Shown here piece by piece: positions 1 to 10,749 of a stretch of 64,000 bases of DNA; positions within the stretch are counted from its first letter, which is position 1; the number at the start of each line of letters is the position of its first letter. The stretch is from Sinobacterium norvegicum (lineage in GTDB: Bacteria; Pseudomonadota; Gammaproteobacteria; Pseudomonadales; Sinobacteriaceae). Below the pieces are notes generated by a model that saw nothing but the letters and a program-made list of their open reading frames with translations, ran no database searches and was not told the origin of the DNA. The position numbers and the translations under genes were made by a program. Where the stretch lies: the NCBI RefSeq assembly GCF_923077115.1, contig NZ_CAKLPX010000002.1, forward strand, positions 372,001 through 436,000. Reading direction: 5' to 3'.

Positions 1-1021
1 ACTGGCTTACTGCGGTGCTGAGTCCAACGGCCGGGTGATGGATTCGATGCTCTATATGGATGAGCAGATCAAGCCGCAGTTGCAGCAAATTATCAGTGAT
101 GTTCACAGCCATGGTGCCAAGGTGTCGGGACAGCTCTCTCATTGTGGCAATTTTTCCAAGAACAAAGAATTTAAGGGGCGCCGCCCACTGGGCCCGTCAT
201 TTGGCATTAATTCGGTCGGCATTGCCTCGGGCATGCCCTTCGCCGGTGCGCTGACCATCCCTGAAATCAAAGAACGGGTCAAGACCTTCGCCCGTGCCGC
301 GTTGTTCATGAAAAATACCGGTTTCGATGCGATCGAGATCCACTTTGGCCACGGCTACGGCATCAGCCAGTTTATCAGCCCGCGCACCAACAAGCGCAAG
401 GATGAATACGGCGGCAGCTTGGAAAACCGCATGCGCTTTGCCCTTGAAGTATTGGCGGCGGTGCGCGCTGCGGTCGGCGACGACTTCCCGATTATTGGCA
501 AGATCAGCATGATGGACGGTGTCGGTGATGGCATCAAAATAGATGATGCGGTCGAGATTGCCAAGATGCTGGATAAGGGCGGCATCGATGGCATTATTAC
601 CAGTGGCGGCACCAGCAGCATGAATCCAATGCTGATGTTCCGCGGCGATACGCTGCTTAACGGTATGATCGAGCAAGAAACAAACCCTATTATGAAGTTC
701 GGTCTAAAACTGGTCGGGCCGAAACTATTCCGCCAATACCCCTACGAAGATACCTACTTTCTGCCGCAGGCTCAGCGTATTCGTGATGCGGTCGACTGCG
801 CCGTAGTCTATATCGGTGGCTGTAGCAGCAATGCCGACATCGAGCGGGTAATGGGGGCGGGTTTCGACTTTATTCAACTCGGCCGCAGCCTGATTCACGA
901 CCCGGACTTCGTCAAGCATGCAATGGCCGACGCCAATTATAAAAACGGCTGCAGTCACTGTAATAAGTGTGCCACGTTGATTGAACATCCCGACGGCATT
1001 CGTTGCGTCGAAGTCGCTTAG
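1..1021 (+). CDS. NADH:flavin oxidoreductase (Old Yellow Enzyme family), 5'-truncated
   Basis: The reading frame is open from base 2 to the stop, so the gene starts before the window; the GTG/ATG codons near 35-38 are internal. The protein is an FMN-dependent TIM-barrel ene-reductase type. Visible hallmarks are GQLSHCGNF, the HFGHGYGISQFISP barrel strand, the NKRKDEYGGSLENR phosphate-binding segment, and late barrel strands giving YIGGCSS and IQLGRSLIHDPDFV. The C-terminus has a CSHCNKC cluster plus one further Cys, as in several NADH:flavin oxidoreductases. The likely role is cytosolic NAD(P)H-dependent reduction of an activated alkene; the substrate is unknown. A MaoC-like hydratase follows 202 bp downstream on the same strand. 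Confidence 0.9.
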   Translation, partial: LAYCGAESNGRVMDSMLYMDEQIKPQLQQIISDVHSHGAKVSGQLSHCGNFSKNKEFKGRRPLGPSFGINSVGIASGMPFAGALTIPEIKERVKTFARAALFMKNTGFDAIEIHFGHGYGISQFISPRTNKRKDEYGGSLENRMRFALEVLAAVRAAVGDDFPIIGKISMMDGVGDGIKIDDAVEIAKMLDKGGIDGIITSGGTSSMNPMLMFRGDTLLNGMIEQETNPIMKFGLKLVGPKLFRQYPYEDTYFLPQAQRIRDAVDCAVVYIGGCSSNADIERVMGAGFDFIQLGRSLIHDPDFVKHAMADANYKNGCSHCNKCATLIEHPDGIRCVEVA

Positions 1022-1223
1022 TCTAGGCGTTAGGCTTAAAGTGTTAGTCGACGGGTAAGCATCTACTGTCTCGACCATTTTAACACCTTATATCTGCTGT
1101 TAGGTTGTAGTCCAAAAATAGGGGGGCAGGAGATTTACCGTTAATCATTGTTAAGTTTATCTTTTCTCTCTAATTTATGTCGATATAATACCGTCGATAA
1201 TAAATTGAGTAGATAGAATCGCC

Positions 1224-1676
1224 ATGATGTATTTTGAAGATTATCATGTGGGTTTGGTGATGAATTCGCCGGCCTATACGGTAACCCAGCAAGAGTTAGT
1301 TGAGTTTGCCAGCAAGTGGGATCCACAGCCGTTTCATATTGATGAGGCTGCGGGCAAGGCTGCTTTTGGTGGCCTGATCACCTGCTCGGCCCATACTTTT
1401 TCCATATTTTCTGCCCTCGGCAGCAGACTTGATATTGGCAGTAATGGCGCAATTATTGCCGGACTTGGGTTTAACCGCATGCAGATGATCAAGCCTATTT
1501 ATGTTGATGACCGGGTTCGGCTGCGTGCCGAGGTGACCAAGTTGCGTCGCTCGCAGAGCAATCCGGCTCAGGGCATTATGACCACGATTAATCATCTATA
1601 TAATCAGAAAGACGAGTTGGTGTTCAGTGTTGAAACGGCGACTTTGATCGGCGTTAAAGAGACCGTGCCAGCATAA
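1224..1676 (+). CDS. MaoC-like hotdog dehydratase
   Basis: 150 residues, the normal size for a single-domain (R)-specific enoyl-CoA hydratase/MaoC protein. The hydratase signature lies at residues 31-40 (WDPQPFHID), supplying the expected catalytic Asp33 and His38. The GLITCSAHTFS helix and the paired C-terminal strands of a hotdog fold follow. The ATG at 1224 is immediately followed by a second ATG-proximal MYF; either start gives essentially the same protein. It probably acts on a CoA thioester in the cytosol. It follows the flavin oxidoreductase in the same orientation, so both may serve the same acyl-CoA pathway (inference). It converges with the LysR gene only 8 bp downstream. Confidence 0.85.
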   Translation: MMYFEDYHVGLVMNSPAYTVTQQELVEFASKWDPQPFHIDEAAGKAAFGGLITCSAHTFSIFSALGSRLDIGSNGAIIAGLGFNRMQMIKPIYVDDRVRLRAEVTKLRRSQSNPAQGIMTTINHLYNQKDELVFSVETATLIGVKETVPA

Positions 1677-1684
1677 TGCGGCGG

Positions 1685-2596
1685 CTATTCTCTATTTTTA
1701 TCCAGCGCTGAGACAAGAAAATCGATGACCAACCTCAGCCGGGTCGATAGGTGGCGGTTTTGTGGGTAGACCGCCCAAATGCCCTCATCCTCCCGCCGAT
1801 ATCCGCTCAAGACCTTAATCAATTTGCCCTGCGCCACTGGCTGTTCGGTGTAGTAGTCTGGCAGTTGAGCCAGGCCGATGCCATCCATTGCCGCGGTGGC
1901 AACGGCGATGCCGCTGTTGCAGCGCCAATTACCGGTGACACGATAATCCTTGTGGTGGCGCTGCTGCCTTGGCTGTGTGGCTGAATGTTGTTGGAACACC
2001 CAGTGTTCGCTCATTCCTCGCAGGCAATTGTGGCCTGCCAGCTCGTCAATCGTATGGGGTTGGCCGTGGCGGCCAAAATAGTCCGGCGAGCCGACCACAT
2101 CGAAGCGCCGGCTGGCTATTTTTCTTGCCATTAAGCTGGAATCGGCAAGCTCGCCGAGACGAATCGCCAAATCAAAACCCTCGGCAATTAGGTCGACATT
2201 GTGATTGTTGAGTTGCAAGTCCAGTTCTATGTCGGGGTACTCGGATAGCAGTTGGCTAAACAGGGGGGCAATCACCTGCTCGCCATAGTAGATAGGGGCG
2301 GTGACTCTGATCAGGCCGCTGGGGGTGGTGTTGAGCTGAGTGGCGGTGCGGTTGGCCTCGAGCAGACCATCGACCAGTTGCCGGCACTGTTGGTAGTAAA
2401 TCTGGCCGCTGGCCGTGGTATTCACCTGGCGGGTAGAGCGATGCAGCAGTTTGACCGCCAGCTTCTTTTCCAGGGCATGAATGCTGCGGCTGACGTGGGC
2501 GGTTGACACCTCGAGTTGCTTGGCGGCGGCGGTGAAGCTGCCGGCCTCGACCACGGCGACAAACTCGTCCAGGCCCTGCCAGTTGTTGATGGCCAT
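1685..2596 (-). CDS. LysR-type regulator, GfnR-like
   Basis: 303 residues with the standard LysR layout: an N-terminal winged helix (residues about 6-64; SFTAAAKQLEVSTAHVSRSI) and a C-terminal effector-binding domain. It is divergent from adhC-fghA, with about 190 bp between the starts. In Pseudomonas aeruginosa a LysR regulator in the same position (GfnR) activates this formaldehyde operon; that is family knowledge, and assigning the role here is inference from position. The ATG at 2596 gives the conventional start just before the helix-turn-helix. The intergenic region holds AT-rich sequence suited to overlapping divergent promoters. Confidence 0.88.
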   Translation of the reverse strand: MAINNWQGLDEFVAVVEAGSFTAAAKQLEVSTAHVSRSIHALEKKLAVKLLHRSTRQVNTTASGQIYYQQCRQLVDGLLEANRTATQLNTTPSGLIRVTAPIYYGEQVIAPLFSQLLSEYPDIELDLQLNNHNVDLIAEGFDLAIRLGELADSSLMARKIASRRFDVVGSPDYFGRHGQPHTIDELAGHNCLRGMSEHWVFQQHSATQPRQQRHHKDYRVTGNWRCNSGIAVATAAMDGIGLAQLPDYYTEQPVAQGKLIKVLSGYRREDEGIWAVYPQNRHLSTRLRLVIDFLVSALDKNRE

Positions 2597-2688
2597 GTTG
2601 ATTCCCTGAAATCCGGCTTATTGTTACTGTACAGTAATAGTATATTGCAATGACAGGGTATTATCTTTTTTCGGGTAATGGTTAATAA

Positions 2689-3915
<1,227 letters not shown>

Positions 3916-3991
3916 TCGATTTTTATCGCGAGCTGTTATCGCCGCTGCGCCCAAACCGCGGCGGCTTTTTGACTTCAGGAGTATCGGTTAC

Positions 3992-4852
3992 ATGTCTTCA
4001 TCGTTAGAAATGATCTCAGCCAACCGCAGTTTCGGCGGTTGGCATAAAAAGTACCAGCATCGCTCGAGCAGCCTGAACTGTGAGATGACGTTTTCGATTT
4101 ACCTGCCGCCGCAGGTCGACGACGGCGGTAAGGTGCCGGTGTTGTATTGGTTGTCGGGTTTAACCTGTACCGACGACAATTTTTCACATAAGGCTGGCGC
4201 GCAGCGCTATGCAGCAGCGCTAGGTGTCGCCTTGGTAATGGCCGATACCAGCCCCCGTGGCGACGGTGTTGCCGACGATGCCGATGGTGCCTATGACATG
4301 GGGTTGGGCGCGGGCTTTTATCTGAATGCCACCGAGGCGCCGTGGAATAGTCACTATAAAATGTACGACTATATCGTCGATGAATTGCCCGCGTTGGTCG
4401 AATCGGTGTTTCCGGTCACAACAAAAAAAGCTATCAGCGGTCACTCCATGGGTGGTCACGGTGCGCTGACTATCGCGCTAAAAAACAGCGGTGTTTATAC
4501 CTCTGCCTCTGCCTTCTCACCGATTGTTAACCCGGTTAACAGCCCATGGGGCAAGAAGGCGTTTGCCGCTTACCTTGGTGATGATGTGGCGGCCTGGTCA
4601 GCGTACGACACCGTCGAGCTAATGAATCAGGGCGCGGGTAAGGCGTTGCCGATCTTGGTCGATCAGGGCTTGGATGATAGTTTTCTGGCGGAGCAATTGT
4701 TGACTGATAATTTGGTGCAGGCGGCGCAGGCGAATGGTGTTGACGCCAAGGTGCGATATCAGCCCGGCTATGACCACAGTTATTATTTTATCGCCTCGTT
4801 TATCGAGCAGCACTTGATATTTCACGCCAAGCATTTGGTCGGCTCAGCTTGA
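3992..4852 (+). CDS. fghA: S-formylglutathione hydrolase
   Basis: 286 residues, an esterase-D family alpha/beta hydrolase that cleaves S-formylglutathione to formate and glutathione, completing glutathione-dependent formaldehyde removal. The nucleophile elbow GHSMGG places catalytic Ser152. The Asp is in the VDQGLDD stretch near residue 229, and the His is in YDHSYYF near 263. The conserved [12 protein letters not shown] oxyanion region is present. An AGGAG Shine-Dalgarno precedes the ATG. It is co-oriented with adhC and ends at a strong bidirectional terminator. Confidence 0.96.
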   Translation: MSSSLEMISANRSFGGWHKKYQHRSSSLNCEMTFSIYLPPQVDDGGKVPVLYWLSGLTCTDDNFSHKAGAQRYAAALGVALVMADTSPRGDGVADDADGAYDMGLGAGFYLNATEAPWNSHYKMYDYIVDELPALVESVFPVTTKKAISGHSMGGHGALTIALKNSGVYTSASAFSPIVNPVNSPWGKKAFAAYLGDDVAAWSAYDTVELMNQGAGKALPILVDQGLDDSFLAEQLLTDNLVQAAQANGVDAKVRYQPGYDHSYYFIASFIEQHLIFHAKHLVGSA

Positions 4853-4874
4853 TAAAGTACTAGATATCAGCAAT

Positions 4875-4908
4875 AAAAAAGGCTTAACCCTTAGGTTAAG
4901 CCTTTTTT
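4875..4908. terminator. Bidirectional rho-independent terminator
   Basis: A perfect 15-bp inverted repeat (AAAAAAGGCTTAACC with its complement) has a 4-nt loop and flanking A and T tracts. It sits between the convergent fghA and rhlE genes and can end transcripts from both sides. Confidence 0.92.
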
Positions 4909-4923
4909 TATTTTCTGAAAAGC

Positions 4924-6243
4924 TTACAGGTTCCAGGGGTTGGGTTTTCCCGGTGCCGGTTTTTTAGGGTTGCCATTAGAGTTCAGGTTGCGCTTCTTGT
5001 TACCCTGCTTGGATGCGGTGTTCTTCTCACCCTGGCGGTGCGAGGACTGTGTGCGCTGTTGTGGTCGCCTGTTTTTAGGCACGTAGTTAAGAATCGACAC
5101 CGGCACCTCCTTATTGGGTGTAAAGCCCTCGACCACGCGGCGCTCTAACAGTTTATCCAAGCGGCTTTCAATGGCGCAGAGGCTTCTGAAATCGTCGCGG
5201 GAAACCAGCGAGATCGCCTCGCCTGCGGCGCCGGCGCGGCCGGTGCGGCCAATGCGGTGGATGTAGTCATCGGCCTCGTCGGGCAGGTCGTAGTTGATGA
5301 CCCGGCTGAGTTCGTCGATATCGATACCGCGGGAGGCAACACCGGTGGCAACTAAAAACTGTAGTTTGCCAGATTTAAAATCATCCAATAAGTTGCTGCG
5401 TGAATCCTGGCTGCGGCCGCTGTGAAAGGCCTCGGCCTTGATGCCGCGTTTCTCTAACTGGCCGACTAATTTGGCGGCGCCGTGTTTAGTTTTAATAAAA
5501 ATCAAGCCCTGTTGCCACTGCTGTTCATTGATCAGATGGCTGAGCAGGGCAGATTTCTTGTCTTTGTCGACGGTAATTGCCCACTGCTCGATCTGTGGTC
5601 GGTCTTTGTCGCTGGCGGCCAGTGAGATTTCTATCGGCCGGTGAATAGTGGTCTTGGCCAGCATCCGCACCTGATCGGATAAGGTGGCAGAAAACAGCAG
5701 GTTTTGGCGCTGCTCTGGGAGTCGCTCGATAATCTTATTGATATCGGCGATAAACCCCATGTCCAGCATGCGATCGGCCTCATCCAGCACCAACACCTTC
5801 AGCTCATCAAAGTACAGTGCGCGTTGAAACAGTAAGTCGAGTAGTCGGCCGGGGGTGGCAACAACAATATCCACGCCCTCAATCAGTTGCTGCTTTTGTG
5901 GTTCCTCATCGACACCGCCGTACATGGCCATCGAGGTGACGCCGGTATGTTTGCCATATTGGCGAATATTCTCTTCCACCTGCACGGCTAACTCCCGTGT
6001 TGGCGTTAAAATCAGCGAGCGGATACGCTTGCCGCGCACCTTGTTGCAGTTACTGAACTGCTGCAATAACGGCAGCACAAAGCTGGCGGTCTTACCGCTG
6101 CCCGTGGCCGCCGCGGCAATGACATCGTTGCCATTGAGTATCGCTGGAATCGCCTGGCGTTGAATAGGGCTGGGAGTCTGATAGCCTTTTTCGCTGAGGG
6201 CATTAACAATAGCGTCACTTAATCCAAGCGTGGAGAATGGCAT
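4924..6243 (-). CDS. rhlE: DEAD-box ATP-dependent RNA helicase, RhlE type
   Basis: 439 residues. The N-terminus MPFSTLGLSDAIVNAL with the Q motif (TPSPIQRQAIP) is the typical RhlE opening. Motif I (ATGSGKT, residues 46-52), PTRELA, DEAD (near residue 152), SAT and the C-terminal helicase motifs VASRGIDI and HRIGRTGR are all present. A basic, Gln/Asn-rich, low-complexity tail ends the protein, as in RhlE and SrmB proteins that bind ribosomal RNA. The open frame extends upstream to 6420, but the extension has no family similarity and would overlap the next gene, so 6243 is preferred. Likely role: rRNA/mRNA remodelling, often important in the cold. Confidence 0.92.
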   Translation of the reverse strand: MPFSTLGLSDAIVNALSEKGYQTPSPIQRQAIPAILNGNDVIAAAATGSGKTASFVLPLLQQFSNCNKVRGKRIRSLILTPTRELAVQVEENIRQYGKHTGVTSMAMYGGVDEEPQKQQLIEGVDIVVATPGRLLDLLFQRALYFDELKVLVLDEADRMLDMGFIADINKIIERLPEQRQNLLFSATLSDQVRMLAKTTIHRPIEISLAASDKDRPQIEQWAITVDKDKKSALLSHLINEQQWQQGLIFIKTKHGAAKLVGQLEKRGIKAEAFHSGRSQDSRSNLLDDFKSGKLQFLVATGVASRGIDIDELSRVINYDLPDEADDYIHRIGRTGRAGAAGEAISLVSRDDFRSLCAIESRLDKLLERRVVEGFTPNKEVPVSILNYVPKNRRPQQRTQSSHRQGEKNTASKQGNKKRNLNSNGNPKKPAPGKPNPWNL

Positions 6244-6370
6244 GATGGGTCTCGGGTATAGGGAATAAACAGGCTGCGGCAGCAGGTGATGGCGGCAGTG
6301 TACGGCTGGTATTATAACAGCTCGCGGCCGTATTGGGGTAGTGGCCTTGCGGTATCGGGCCGCAGCGGGG

Positions 6371-7279
6371 TTAGGGGCGTTGTCGGTCCAGCTTGCTGAA
6401 ATACTCTTTGAGATAGTCAATCAACAGCCGCAGTTTTTTAGAACCGGCGGCGCCGGGTGGAAAAACACCATAGATATCAATATCACCGGCTTGGTAGTCG
6501 TCGAGTATCGACTCCAGTGAGCCGGCATCGATTTTTGGCCTGGCATCGTACAGCGGGATTCTGCCGAGGCCATGGCCACCCTCAATAAAGGCGGTGCGAG
6601 CGGCGGCATTATTGGTGCTGATGCCGCCTTTGACCGCAATGCTGTATGAGCGCTGGCCCTTGCTGAGAGTAATTGTTGCGGCGCTTTGCTTATATACCAC
6701 CCAGTCATGCTGTTCTAAATCGACGGGTCTGTGGGGTCTGCCGTGTTTTTTAAAATACTCCGGTGAGCCGCAGAGGCAGGTGGCCAGAGTGGATAACTTG
6801 CTGGCCTGTAGGCCAGAGTCGGGCAGTGGCGCGCCGCGAATCGCCAGGTCGATACCCTCCTGCATAATGTTCACCACCTCGTCGGTTAGCATCACATCGA
6901 GGTCAATTTTAGGGTAGAGGCGGCGAAATTCATTCAGCGCCGGCACTACTATTTGCAGGCCGACATTGACTGGACAGGTGATTTTAAGCAGCCCCTCGGG
7001 TTCATTTTTGAAGTGTTCAATGTGCAAATTGGCGTTGGCGGCTTGGTCGGCAATGATGCGGCAGGATTGGTAGTAGGCGCTGCCAGCATCGGTCAGGGTG
7101 ACCGAGCGGGTCGACCGGTTAAGCAGTTTGACGCCCAGTTGAGATTCTAATTTTTTGATGTGGTAACTCACCACAGCGCGGGATAGGCCAATATGCTTGG
7201 CGGCGGCGGTAAGGTTGCCCTGCTCGACGACTTGGGCAAAGACGACCATACTTTTGAGCTGTTCAAAGGAGAGTTTCAT
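6371..7279 (-). CDS. LysR-type transcriptional regulator
   Basis: 302 residues. The N-terminal helix-turn-helix (NLTAAAKHIGLSRAVVSYHI) is followed by a substrate-binding-like effector domain with the usual RLYPKIDLDVMLTDE and DLAIRGAPLPDSGL segments. It is divergent from the DJ-1/PfpI-like gene at 7422, with 142 bp between start codons. That gene is its most likely target under the usual LysR arrangement (inference). The effector is unknown. Confidence 0.88.
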   Translation of the reverse strand: MKLSFEQLKSMVVFAQVVEQGNLTAAAKHIGLSRAVVSYHIKKLESQLGVKLLNRSTRSVTLTDAGSAYYQSCRIIADQAANANLHIEHFKNEPEGLLKITCPVNVGLQIVVPALNEFRRLYPKIDLDVMLTDEVVNIMQEGIDLAIRGAPLPDSGLQASKLSTLATCLCGSPEYFKKHGRPHRPVDLEQHDWVVYKQSAATITLSKGQRSYSIAVKGGISTNNAAARTAFIEGGHGLGRIPLYDARPKIDAGSLESILDDYQAGDIDIYGVFPPGAAGSKKLRLLIDYLKEYFSKLDRQRP

Positions 7280-7421
7280 TGTTGGATTGTATCAATTTGC
7301 TGAACAATGTGTTCGATTTTATTCGTATTGTTTGACCTGACTCATGGGTCTACACTGATCTCAATGGTTAAAGCAGCGATTGCCTAACAACCAATTTCCG
7401 ACACACAGAGAGAGCGCAGCA

Positions 7422-8117
7422 ATGAATACAGCAACCAACAAAAAAGTACTGATGGTTATTACTTCCCACGGAGAACTGGGTAATACCGGTGAAAAAACAG
7501 GATTTTGGGTCGAGGAATTCGCCGCCCCGTATTACGCACTTGTCGATGCCGGTGTTGACGTGGTGCTGGCCTCTCCAGCCGGTGGCCAGCCGCCGATAGA
7601 CCCGAAGAGTGAAATGGCCGACTTTCAAACCGCCTCGACCCAGCGCTATGATCAAGATGCCGCTGCCCAGGCACTGGTGGCCACGACTCAGGTGTTGGCG
7701 AATGTACAGGCCGGTGATTACGACGGTGTGTTCTACCCCGGTGGCCACGGCCCGCTATGGGATTTGACCGATAACAGCGATTCAATCGCACTGATCGAAG
7801 CCTTTTTTGCCGCCAATAAACCAGTGGCGGTGGTCTGTCATGCGACGGCGGCGGTATTGAATGTGAAAACTCCCGCCGGTGATTTTGTTGTTAACAATAA
7901 GGTGGTCACCGGTTTCTCCAACACCGAAGAGGAGGCGGTGCAGCTTACCGACATCGTGCCTTTCTTGCTGGAAGACGAGTTGGTGAAGCGCGGTGGCGAT
8001 TATCAAAAAGTTGCCGATTGGAATGCCTTTGCGGTGCAGGACGGCCTGCTAATCAGTGGTCAAAACCCCGGCAGCTCAGAGCTGGTGGCGGAGAAACTGT
8101 TGGCTGCCCTAGCCTAA
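7422..8117 (+). CDS. DJ-1/PfpI-family protein (type 1 glutamine amidotransferase-like)
   Basis: 231 residues. The nucleophile elbow VVCHATA gives Cys139 with an adjacent His. The acidic residue of this family is supplied by the GFWVEEFAAPYYAL segment near residues 26-39. This matches the HchA/Hsp31-like branch annotated as type 1 glutamine amidotransferase domain proteins, whose members act as glyoxalases, deglycases or chaperones. A start at 7422 (MNTATNKKVLMVITSHG) is chosen because the first beta strand follows directly; an in-frame codon at 7380 would add 14 unlikely residues. It lies in a reactive-carbonyl detoxification neighbourhood, next to a GST and near adhC-fghA. Confidence 0.87.
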   Translation: MNTATNKKVLMVITSHGELGNTGEKTGFWVEEFAAPYYALVDAGVDVVLASPAGGQPPIDPKSEMADFQTASTQRYDQDAAAQALVATTQVLANVQAGDYDGVFYPGGHGPLWDLTDNSDSIALIEAFFAANKPVAVVCHATAAVLNVKTPAGDFVVNNKVVTGFSNTEEEAVQLTDIVPFLLEDELVKRGGDYQKVADWNAFAVQDGLLISGQNPGSSELVAEKLLAALA

Positions 8118-8133
8118 GTCTTACCGCGTTATC

Positions 8134-8165
8134 AACAGCCTGGCCGAGCCCTTCGGTCAGGCTGT
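8134..8165 (+). terminator. Hairpin terminator after the DJ-1/PfpI gene
   Basis: AACAGCCTGGCCGA and its complement (one G-T pair) form a 14-bp stem just after the stop codon. The following sequence (TTGTCGTCTTG) has only a weak T-rich tail. Confidence 0.6.
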
Positions 8166-8265
8166 TGTCGTCTTGTTAGTGACGATTAGATCTAAAACCG
8201 ATGGTGCTGCGTAAACTCAGGCGGTTTACCCGTTTATTCGTCGTTAATTCACTCCAGGAGTCACC

Positions 8266-8874
8266 ATGTTAACCGTCCACCATTTGAATCAATCTCGTTC
8301 TAAGCGAGTACTGTGGCTGCTTGAAGAGCTTCAAACCCCCTACCAGCGGGTTGATCACCAGCGCGATGAGCAAACCCATTTAGCCCCCGCCAGTCTCGCT
8401 GCCGTACACCCACTGAGCAAGGCGCCGGTGATTGTCGATGGCGATATTACGCTGTGTGAATCCAGTACCGTGATGGAATACATTCTCGACCAATACGGCC
8501 GCGGGCGCTTAAGGCCTCCGGCGGCCAGTAGGGCGTATTATCAGTACTTGGAGTGGTCTCATTTTGCCGAGGGCTCATTGGCTTTGCCGGTGATGTGTCG
8601 ACTGTTTATGGGGATGGAAACCCGTGCTGGCGATCAGCCGATGGATGGTTACATCGCCAAAGAGGTGGCGCTGGATTTTGCCTATATCGAATCGGCATTA
8701 AGTGATCGTGCATACTTTGCCGGCGACGACTTTAGCGCCGCCGATATTATGATGACGATTGTTTTGGAGTTCGCCGACGGCATCGGCTTGCTCGAGCAGC
8801 GGCCGAAGACCCGAGCCTATCTGGCAAAAATGCAGCAGCGTTCGGGCTATTTGGCGGCGGCCAGCCTGGGTTAA
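8266..8874 (+). CDS. Glutathione S-transferase
   Basis: 202 residues. The N-terminal thioredoxin-like domain has the start MLTVHHLNQSRSKRVLWLLE, the cis-Pro region KAPVIVDGD and the glutathione-binding ESSTVMEYI near residues 66-74. The C-terminal all-helical domain contains FAGDDFSAADIMM, the N-capping motif of GST helix 6. CAGGAG provides a good Shine-Dalgarno before the ATG. It is a cytosolic conjugating or peroxidase-type GST of unknown substrate. It converges with the nitroreductase gene 25 bp away. Confidence 0.92.
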   Translation: MLTVHHLNQSRSKRVLWLLEELQTPYQRVDHQRDEQTHLAPASLAAVHPLSKAPVIVDGDITLCESSTVMEYILDQYGRGRLRPPAASRAYYQYLEWSHFAEGSLALPVMCRLFMGMETRAGDQPMDGYIAKEVALDFAYIESALSDRAYFAGDDFSAADIMMTIVLEFADGIGLLEQRPKTRAYLAKMQQRSGYLAAASLG

Positions 8875-8899
8875 ACCAGGCTAGGGCAGTGCTGTTAAG

Positions 8900-9583
8900 T
8901 TAAACCAGAGTGAGTACTTCACTCACCGGGCGGCGCTGCTTCTTCTGCCAGTTGCCGGCGACTTCACGTCCTACGGTGACCAGCATGACCGGTACTTCTT
9001 CGGCACTGAGATTAAACGTCTGCTGTATCGCCTCGGCATCGAAGCCAATCATCGGGCAAGAGCCATAACCCATCGATTCCGCCGCCATCATCAGCGTCAT
9101 AGCGGCTAATGAGCCTGTCCGCATCGCCTCGTCACGCTGCATGGTGGGGTTGTCGCCGTACATACCATCGGCCATGCCCTGCCAGACATCGGCGACCTGC
9201 TGAGGCAGCGTGCCGTTGGCAATAGAGGGCTGCAGTGACTCGGCCAGGCTGCGGTGAATATCGAGACGACCGACGATGATAAAGCTGACCGAGGCCTCGC
9301 TGACCTTGGCCTGATCGAAGGCCATTTGCTGCAATGTCGCTTTTTGTGTGTCGCTGTGGACAGCAATAAAATGCCAGTTTTGGCCGTTAAACGCCGTTGG
9401 TGCCTGAGTGGCAAGCGCAACCAGACGGGCAATTTCCTGTTCACTCATGGTGTGGTCGGGGTCGAAATGATTCAGCGAGCGACGATTTTTGATCAACTCT
9501 ATCATTGGGTTTGCTGGTGTTGCGGCGGTGTTAGTCTGTGTCTTGTTGTCGATGCTTGCGGCGCTGTCGATGGCTTTGTTCAT
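8900..9583 (-). CDS. Nitroreductase-family FMN oxidoreductase
   Basis: 227 residues. Nitroreductase hallmarks are the FMN-binding NRRSLNHFDPD near the N-terminus, the QAPTAFNGQNWHFI segment and the central helix GSLAAMTLMMAAESMGYGSCPMIG with the substrate/FMN loop. It reduces nitro, quinone or flavin substrates with NAD(P)H and FMN. The start at 9583 (MNKAIDSAAS) has a GAGAAACG ribosome site; an alternative in-frame codon lies at 9631. The first roughly 35 residues are Ala/Thr-rich and precede the conserved domain. It is divergent from the LysR gene at 9767. Confidence 0.9.
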   Translation of the reverse strand: MNKAIDSAASIDNKTQTNTAATPANPMIELIKNRRSLNHFDPDHTMSEQEIARLVALATQAPTAFNGQNWHFIAVHSDTQKATLQQMAFDQAKVSEASVSFIIVGRLDIHRSLAESLQPSIANGTLPQQVADVWQGMADGMYGDNPTMQRDEAMRTGSLAAMTLMMAAESMGYGSCPMIGFDAEAIQQTFNLSAEEVPVMLVTVGREVAGNWQKKQRRPVSEVLTLV

Positions 9584-9766
9584 AATCGTTTCTCTGCGAT
9601 GGTGTCTGGTGGGTATCGGTGCTGATGTCACTGGGCCAGCCCGTTTGATGACGCCACTATAACGAGAGCGAGGTCTGTGGATAAGCCGGTGAAAGCAGGA
9701 ATGACCTTTCCAAATATCGTGGTAATATTATATATGCCTCCTCACTACTGCTAAAAAAGGTGTTAC

Positions 9767-10657
9767 ATGGACCTGAATTCGCTGAATATCTTCGTCAATG
9801 TTGTGCAGCAGGGCAGTTTCTCCGCTGCCAGCCGTAAGACCGGTATTCCTGTGGCAACAGTCAGTCGCCGTGTCAGTGAGTTGGAGAGCGCGCTACAGCA
9901 ACGCTTGCTGGAGCGTACCACGCGGTCGCTGATGTTGACTGACGCCGGCAATACGCTCTATCAACATGCGGTGCAGGGGCTTGAGGAGATATTCTTTGGC
10001 GAGCAAAAAATGCAGTCAAACGATCAGCAGTTACGCGGTTGTTTACGCATTTCTATTCCGCCGGCACTGGAGGCCCTGACGCCGCTGTTTAGTGAGTTCT
10101 ACCGGGCTAATCCGGGCATACGCATAGAGCTATTAACCCAGTCTCGCAAGCTGAACTTTATCGACGACAGCATCGATATTATGCTGCGCATCGGCGACAT
10201 TAATAATGAGTTGGCCATCGCTAAAAAGCTGGCGTCGATGCGCCATATGGTGGTCGCCACGCCGCAGTTTATCGACCAGCATGGCCGGCCAGAGACCATC
10301 GAACAGCTATTGGCGTTGCCGATTGCCACCTTCCTACCGACTAACGGTAAACCGCAGTGGCGTTTTGGCGAACAGCTGTTCACCCTGGAGTCAGCCTTTT
10401 GCTGCAACGAATACAGTCATGTTTTGAATGCGATTCGCAGCGGCCAGATGATCGGTGAACTGCCGCCGATGATAGCCATGGCGTCTATCCGCAGCGGCGA
10501 ATTGGTCGAGGTGTTACAGCATCAGCCACTGCCGGTATTGGATATCAACCTGCTCTATGCCTCCAACCGTTTTACCTCGCAGTTGATCAAGACCTTCAAC
10601 CGCTTTGCCGTCGATTACTTCCAGCGCAATCGTGGTGATATTACCAATATTGTTTGA
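9767..10657 (+). CDS. LysR-type transcriptional regulator
   Basis: 296 residues. The winged-helix N-terminus (SFSAASRKTGIPVATVSRRV) is followed by a LysR effector domain with the CrgA-like pattern (DIMLRIGDINNELAIAKKLA, then PQFIDQHGRPETIEQL). It is divergent from the nitroreductase gene, with 183 bp between starts, so it probably controls that gene (inference). An AAAGGTG Shine-Dalgarno precedes the ATG. Confidence 0.88.
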   Translation: MDLNSLNIFVNVVQQGSFSAASRKTGIPVATVSRRVSELESALQQRLLERTTRSLMLTDAGNTLYQHAVQGLEEIFFGEQKMQSNDQQLRGCLRISIPPALEALTPLFSEFYRANPGIRIELLTQSRKLNFIDDSIDIMLRIGDINNELAIAKKLASMRHMVVATPQFIDQHGRPETIEQLLALPIATFLPTNGKPQWRFGEQLFTLESAFCCNEYSHVLNAIRSGQMIGELPPMIAMASIRSGELVEVLQHQPLPVLDINLLYASNRFTSQLIKTFNRFAVDYFQRNRGDITNIV

Positions 10658-10685
10658 TTCACAGAGGCTGGGCTAAAAACCATTT

Positions 10686-10704
10686 GATAATGGTTATCAT
10701 TTGC
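10686..10704. promoter_or_regulatory. Fur box upstream of an orphan gene
   Basis: GATAATGGTTATCATTTGC matches the 19-bp Fur consensus at 15 of 19 positions and contains the palindromic ATAAT/ATTAT-like core. It lies 46 bp upstream of the ATG at 10750, a normal place for iron-responsive repression. Confidence 0.7.
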
Positions 10705-10749
10705 ATTAACTTTGTGTGATTCCGTTAACTCATACAGGTATTTGTCGCT

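Noticed and set aside
6244-6420. N-terminal extension of the RNA helicase
   Set aside because: The extra 59 residues resemble no helicase N-terminus, and the canonical MPFSTLGL start with a Q motif begins at 6243.
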